NCBI GenBank assembly: GCA_012032575.1
Contig: JAAUSP010000298.1
Span: forward strand, 1 to 8,961
DNA length: 8,961 nt
Source of the DNA: Anaerolineales bacterium
GTDB taxonomy: Bacteria; Chloroflexota; Anaerolineae; 4572-78; J111
Reading direction: 5' to 3'
The notes under the pieces were generated by a model that was not told the origin of the DNA, did not search any database, and was given only the letters and a program-made list of their open reading frames with translations. This document shows positions 5,746 through 8,961 of this stretch, piece by piece. Position 1 is the first letter of the stretch. Each line of letters begins with the position of its first letter. Both the position numbers and the translations under genes were made by a program.

Positions 5746-8580
5746 ATGCCTTTCAAAAATGCTCTCTCAAAATTTACTCCTCACTCAATCCAATCCTTGA
5801 AATTCAAATTATTAATTGCCTTCATTGCCTTATCGGTCCTGCCGTTACTCCTGGCCGGGGTTCTCTCGTATTGGCAAAGCCAGCAGGCCCTGCGCAACCG
5901 GATCCATGAGAATACCGAAAGCAGCGCCGAGATAATTTTTGGTCTGATTGAACAATGGATAAATACCCGTCTGGACAATATGCAAGTTCTGGCCGGTACC
6001 GCCCGGGTGCGCACCCTGGAGCCAGACCAGGCTGCCGATGCCATCAATCAGTACTTCAAACAGTGGGCGATCTACGACAGCCTGTTTCTGGTTGGCCCCG
6101 ATGGCAATACCATCTATTTCACCGATGGCAGCAAAGAACATCAACTTTTTCTGGGAGATCGGCCTTACTTTAAGCAGGCTATGCAGGGTGAAATGGTTTT
6201 TTCCGATCCTTTAATCTCAAGAAGTACAGGCCGGGTTGTTTTTGTAGTAGCCGTGCCGGTTAAGGTTGACGGGAAAATTGTGGGGGTAGTCGGCGGGACG
6301 CTGCTGACCACTCAATTTGATACCCCTCTGGCAGCCTTACAAATGGGTCAAAGCGGCGAAGCCTATTTGATTAATCAAGAAGGCTATTTCATCACCTCCT
6401 CTCGCTTTGCCAACGAGCTGAAGCAAATCGGCCTTATTAAGGAACGGGCTGAATTCGAACTGGAAGTGGATACTTTTGGTTCGCGCCAGGCTTTGGCCGG
6501 GGAATCAGGAGTGGCAGAATACTCCAATTATCGCGGGACAACCGTATTGGGTGCCTATCGCCCTCTTAACCATATTTCGGGTGGATTGTTGATTGAACAA
6601 GATGTGGCGGAAGTATTTGCGCCGGTCAATCGCCTGGGCCAGATTATGATGGCTATTATCGGCCTGACTATTCTGCTTGTGGCCGGTATCGCGGTGGTTA
6701 ATGCCCGCAAGATTGCCAACCCGATCAATAGCATGGCTCAGGTTGCCCGCAGGCTGGCCAGTGGCGATATTCAACAAGAAATCGCCTATCAATCGGCTGA
6801 TGAAATTGGTCAGTTAGCTGCCTCCTTTCGCCAGTTAATTACCTATCAACACGAGATGGCCGCAGTGGCCAATCGGCTGGCAGAAGGTGATTTGACAGCG
6901 CAGGTCAACCCAAAATCGCCTCAGGATGTCTTGGGACACGCTTTTGTCAATATGGTAACTTCGCTCGGTCACACTATTCATCAATTGAGCGAGCAGGCCG
7001 GTTATTTGCAGGATGCTTCCGGACAACTGGCCCTCACCGCCGAACAGTCTGGACAGGCCACCGCCCAAATTGCCACCACAATGCAGCACATAGCTACCGG
7101 TGCTACCCAGCAAACTGAAAGCACAACTCAAACCGCTCTGTTGGTTGACAAAATGAAACAGGTGATCACCGATGTGGCCCAGGGTGCTCAAGCCCAGGCA
7201 GCCAGCGTAACAGAAGCTTCAAGGCTAACCATCCAGCTCTCAACAGCCATCCGGCAGGTTTCCGGCGGCGCTCAGGTCGTAACCACCGAAGCGAGCCGGG
7301 CGGCGGAGGTAGCGCACGTGGGTGTTCAAACGGTCGCTGAAACGATCCGCAGCATGCAAACCATCAAAGAAAAAGTTGGACTATCGGCACTCAAGGTGCA
7401 AGAAATGGGGCAGCGATCTGATCAAATCGGGGCGATTGTCGAAATGATTGATGATATTGCCCGCCAGACAAACCTGTTGGCCCTTAATGCGGCCATTGAA
7501 GCTGCCAGAGCCGGGGCGCAGGCCGAAATGATGGTTGAGAAATTGCTGGATTCTCAGATGGTCACTCAAGCCAGGCTGGTTGCCGAAATCTTAAACCAGG
7601 CGACAACCAATTTGCCTCCCGGTTATTGGGCCACTTTAACCGACTGGTTGGGAATTGACAACCTATGCATAACCGATGCGGACGGGGTGGTTATTTACAG
7701 TGACCAGAAAAGTATGCTTGGCTTTCGATTTCCTGATGACCCCCAGGCGCAAACCTACCCGTTTCGCCGGTTATTAAAACAACAAGATGGGGTATTTTGC
7801 CAGAAGGCTCAGGCACGGTCGGTGGATCAACAGGTCTTTAAGTATGTCGGGGTTTCGCGCAAGGACCAGCCTGGCCTTGTCCAGGTGGGGTACCGGGCCG
7901 ATCACATTGCCAAGTTTGACATGCACGTGGGAGGCTTTGCCGTGGTAGCCGACGAAGTCCGCAAGCTGGCCGAAAGTTCGGCCCAGGCGACCAAAGAAAT
8001 CGCCCGATTGATAAAAAGTATTCAACAAACCGTCGCCGAAGCAGTTGCCGCGATGAGCCAGAGCGCCGCCGAAGTTGAAAACGGGGTCGAACGAGCTGGC
8101 GAAGCCGATCAGACCCTCAATAAAATTTTAAACGCAACTGCTACCGTCAAGCAGCAAATTGCAGAAATCGCAGCGACTGCAGCGCAGCAGATGAGCGTTA
8201 TCTCGAATCAATTGGTCGCTGCGGTCGAAAATGTCAACAGTATTGTCGAGAAAAATATGCTCGCTACCGAGGTGATGAACACTCACTCCACGGAAGTGAG
8301 CCGGGCGGTTGAAGAAATTGCCAGTATCAGTGAAGAAAACAGCGCCGCCGTAGAAGAAGTCAGCGCTTCGGCTGAAGAAATGAGCGCGCAGGTGGAAGAA
8401 GTAACCGCCTCCACTCAGGCTTTATCTGAGATAGCCTCCAGCCTGCAAGCAGCGGTCGCCCAGTTCCGTCTTTCTTCGGTCACTACCGGAGTCAAGCGGG
8501 ACCAGACTCCTTCATCTTCCACCAGTACGCCCCACCGACCATTAGCTGCTCCCGTTCCCAAAAGCTTAATGCGGGGTTAG
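5746..8580 (+). CDS. methyl-accepting chemotaxis protein with sensor domain inserted at the signalling tip
   Basis: The 944-residue membrane chemoreceptor should control a CheA kinase through CheW. In order, it shows a membrane helix (about 20-42), an extracytoplasmic dCache sensor (45-290, with GDRPYFKQAM at 137-146 and GQSGEAYLINQEGYF in the membrane-proximal half), a second membrane helix (300-319) and two HAMP domains (320-370 and 371-412). The coiled-coil signalling domain spans about 415-905. Its N-terminal arm reaches the conserved tip QTNLLALNAAIEAARAG (574-590). The C-terminal arm resumes at GGFAVVADEVRKLAE (729-743). Between them lie about 136 additional residues (593-728) resembling a PAS/Cache-type sensor. 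The dCache lacks the RxxWY pattern of the amino-acid-binding subclass. The C-terminus is a Ser/Pro-rich tail without an NWETF-type CheR tether. Family certain; ligand unknown. A monocistronic unit bounded by terminators, with no che genes in the window. Confidence 0.95.
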   Translation: MPFKNALSKFTPHSIQSLKFKLLIAFIALSVLPLLLAGVLSYWQSQQALRNRIHENTESSAEIIFGLIEQWINTRLDNMQVLAGTARVRTLEPDQAADAINQYFKQWAIYDSLFLVGPDGNTIYFTDGSKEHQLFLGDRPYFKQAMQGEMVFSDPLISRSTGRVVFVVAVPVKVDGKIVGVVGGTLLTTQFDTPLAALQMGQSGEAYLINQEGYFITSSRFANELKQIGLIKERAEFELEVDTFGSRQALAGESGVAEYSNYRGTTVLGAYRPLNHISGGLLIEQDVAEVFAPVNRLGQIMMAIIGLTILLVAGIAVVNARKIANPINSMAQVARRLASGDIQQEIAYQSADEIGQLAASFRQLITYQHEMAAVANRLAEGDLTAQVNPKSPQDVLGHAFVNMVTSLGHTIHQLSEQAGYLQDASGQLALTAEQSGQATAQIATTMQHIATGATQQTESTTQTALLVDKMKQVITDVAQGAQAQAASVTEASRLTIQLSTAIRQVSGGAQVVTTEASRAAEVAHVGVQTVAETIRSMQTIKEKVGLSALKVQEMGQRSDQIGAIVEMIDDIARQTNLLALNAAIEAARAGAQAEMMVEKLLDSQMVTQARLVAEILNQATTNLPPGYWATLTDWLGIDNLCITDADGVVIYSDQKSMLGFRFPDDPQAQTYPFRRLLKQQDGVFCQKAQARSVDQQVFKYVGVSRKDQPGLVQVGYRADHIAKFDMHVGGFAVVADEVRKLAESSAQATKEIARLIKSIQQTVAEAVAAMSQSAAEVENGVERAGEADQTLNKILNATATVKQQIAEIAATAAQQMSVISNQLVAAVENVNSIVEKNMLATEVMNTHSTEVSRAVEEIASISEENSAAVEEVSASAEEMSAQVEEVTASTQALSEIASSLQAAVAQFRLSSVTTGVKRDQTPSSSTSTPHRPLAAPVPKSLMRG
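7522..7929 (+). other. PAS/Cache-like sensor domain inserted in the chemoreceptor hairpin tip
   Basis: These codons (residues about 593-728) interrupt the conserved chemoreceptor tip between EAARAGAQ and GGFAVVADEV, where homologues have only one or two residues. The insert starts with a helix (AEMMVEKLLDSQMVTQARL, 593-611, continuing to about 618) that would extend the N-terminal arm. It then shows strand-rich sequence typical of small sensor domains: NLCITDADGVVIYSD (639-653), GFRFPDDPQAQTYPFRRLL (659-677), VFKYVGVS (697-704) and PGLVQVGY (709-716). A short linker (717-728) leads back into the return arm. From memory, similar modules with VEKLLDSQMVTQAR and FKYVGVS...VQVG stretches occur in other bacterial signalling proteins, but I cannot name a database family with certainty. 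Both cysteines of the protein, C641 and C685, lie here. Confidence 0.8.
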
Positions 8581-8591
8581 CTTCATCAAGG

Positions 8592-8630
8592 ATAAAAAAG
8601 GCCGGTCAAAGACAGACCGGCCTTTTTTAT
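8592..8630. terminator. bidirectional intrinsic terminator between convergent genes
   Basis: AAAAAAGGCCGGTC (8594-8607) pairs perfectly with its complement at 8615-8628 around a 7-base loop, and two further A-T pairs extend the stem to 16 bp. The T run on the plus strand and the A run on the other side (T on the minus strand) let it work in both directions. It serves the chemoreceptor gene, which ends 11 bases before it, and could also serve the leftward kdpC gene. Confidence 0.9.
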
Positions 8631-8685
8631 TGGTGAGGAGCAAACTTGATATGGTTTTGCTCCCAGGGAAATACTCAAAAGTGGC

Positions 8686-8961
8686 TTAACCTTTTGAACT
8701 CGCGTCGAGCGCCAGGTTCAATTCAAGAACATTGACTCGCGGCTCGCCCAGAAAACCAAACTGGCGGCCTTCGGTGTGTTCGGCCACGAGCCGGCGCACA
8801 ACTTCTTCACTGAGGCCGCGCTCACGGGCCACACGCGCTACTTGATACAGCGCCGCTGCCGGGCTGATGTGCGGATCCAGCCCGCTGGCCGAAGCCACGT
8901 GAGCCAAATCCACCGGGATGGGGTGTCGGTGTTGCCAGGGCGTCGGCGCGAAGGGCGTCCA
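8686..8961 (-). CDS. kdpC: KdpC subunit of K+-transporting ATPase, C-terminal part
   Basis: The frame is open from the right edge to a TAA at 8688-8686, giving the last 91 residues of a protein whose start lies outside the window. It contains the KdpC signature [18 protein letters not shown], then [19 protein letters not shown], and the C-terminal [21 protein letters not shown]. KdpC is the single-span subunit of the high-affinity KdpFABC potassium pump and stabilises the complex next to KdpA/KdpB. Full-length KdpC is about 190 residues, so roughly half is present. A GTG at 8913 within the frame is an internal Val of the conserved IPVDL stretch, not a start. kdpB and kdpA would be expected to the right of the window, on the same strand. 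It is convergent with the chemoreceptor gene. Confidence 0.93.
   Translation of the reverse strand, partial: WTPFAPTPWQHRHPIPVDLAHVASASGLDPHISPAAALYQVARVARERGLSEEVVRRLVAEHTEGRQFGFLGEPRVNVLELNLALDASSKG

Noticed and set aside
7516..7935. Frameshift or fusion of two separate genes as the cause of the odd chemoreceptor
   Set aside because: The frame is continuous, the conserved tip residues resume in register, and both coiled-coil arms are complete. An assembly chimera cannot be fully excluded without reads.
7516..7940. Short direct repeats at the insert borders as traces of a mobile element
   Set aside because: AGGC occurs at both ends (7520-7523 and 7932-7935), but removal between these copies would shift the frame. 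No target-site duplication or terminal inverted repeat is visible.
8911..8913. GTG at 8913 as the start of the kdpC fragment
   Set aside because: The frame continues upstream to the window edge, and this codon is the Val of the conserved IPVDL stretch within KdpC.

Overview
The window reads as a piece of an environmental bacterial chromosome, most likely a Chloroflexota (Anaerolineae-type) genome. That assignment is an inference from the mix of small DUF membrane proteins, a compact DUF3417-type alpha-glucan phosphorylase and a tandem-HAMP chemoreceptor. No rRNA, tRNA, CRISPR array, transposase or integrase was seen.

Layout. Bases 1-59 hold the first codons of a minus-strand gene that runs off the left edge. 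Its promoter (about 135-164, minus) diverges from a near-consensus promoter on the plus strand (234-262), with a perfect 9-bp inverted repeat between them. On the plus strand follow four small multi-spanning membrane proteins: an unrecognised one (311-787), a DUF4013 protein (849-1538), a DUF4126 protein (1696-2265) and a DUF4190 protein (2351-2695). A DinB-like putative metalloenzyme (2695-3204) overlaps the last of these by one base and is closed by a U-tract terminator. A block of 7-nt repeats folding into a 17-bp perfect hairpin lies between the DUF4126 and DUF4190 genes.

Next come two independent single-gene units. The first is an alpha-glucan phosphorylase (3412-5559), which releases glucose-1-phosphate from storage glucan. 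The second is a 944-residue methyl-accepting chemotaxis protein (5746-8580). Each ends in a strong stem-loop terminator. The right edge holds the C-terminal part of kdpC (8686-8961, minus), convergent with the chemoreceptor gene and separated from it by a symmetrical, probably bidirectional terminator.

The most notable object is the chemoreceptor. Besides the expected periplasmic dCache sensor, two transmembrane helices and two HAMP domains, it carries about 136 extra residues (about 593-728) inserted in frame at the hairpin tip of its cytoplasmic signalling domain. This is the point that normally contacts CheA and CheW. The insert looks like a complete small PAS/Cache-type sensor with its own lead-in helix, and it holds the only two cysteines of the protein. 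The coiled-coil arms on both sides are intact and of nearly equal length, so it looks like a domain placed in the U-turn rather than a broken gene. This suggests a receptor with a second, cytoplasmic input located directly at the kinase-control tip.
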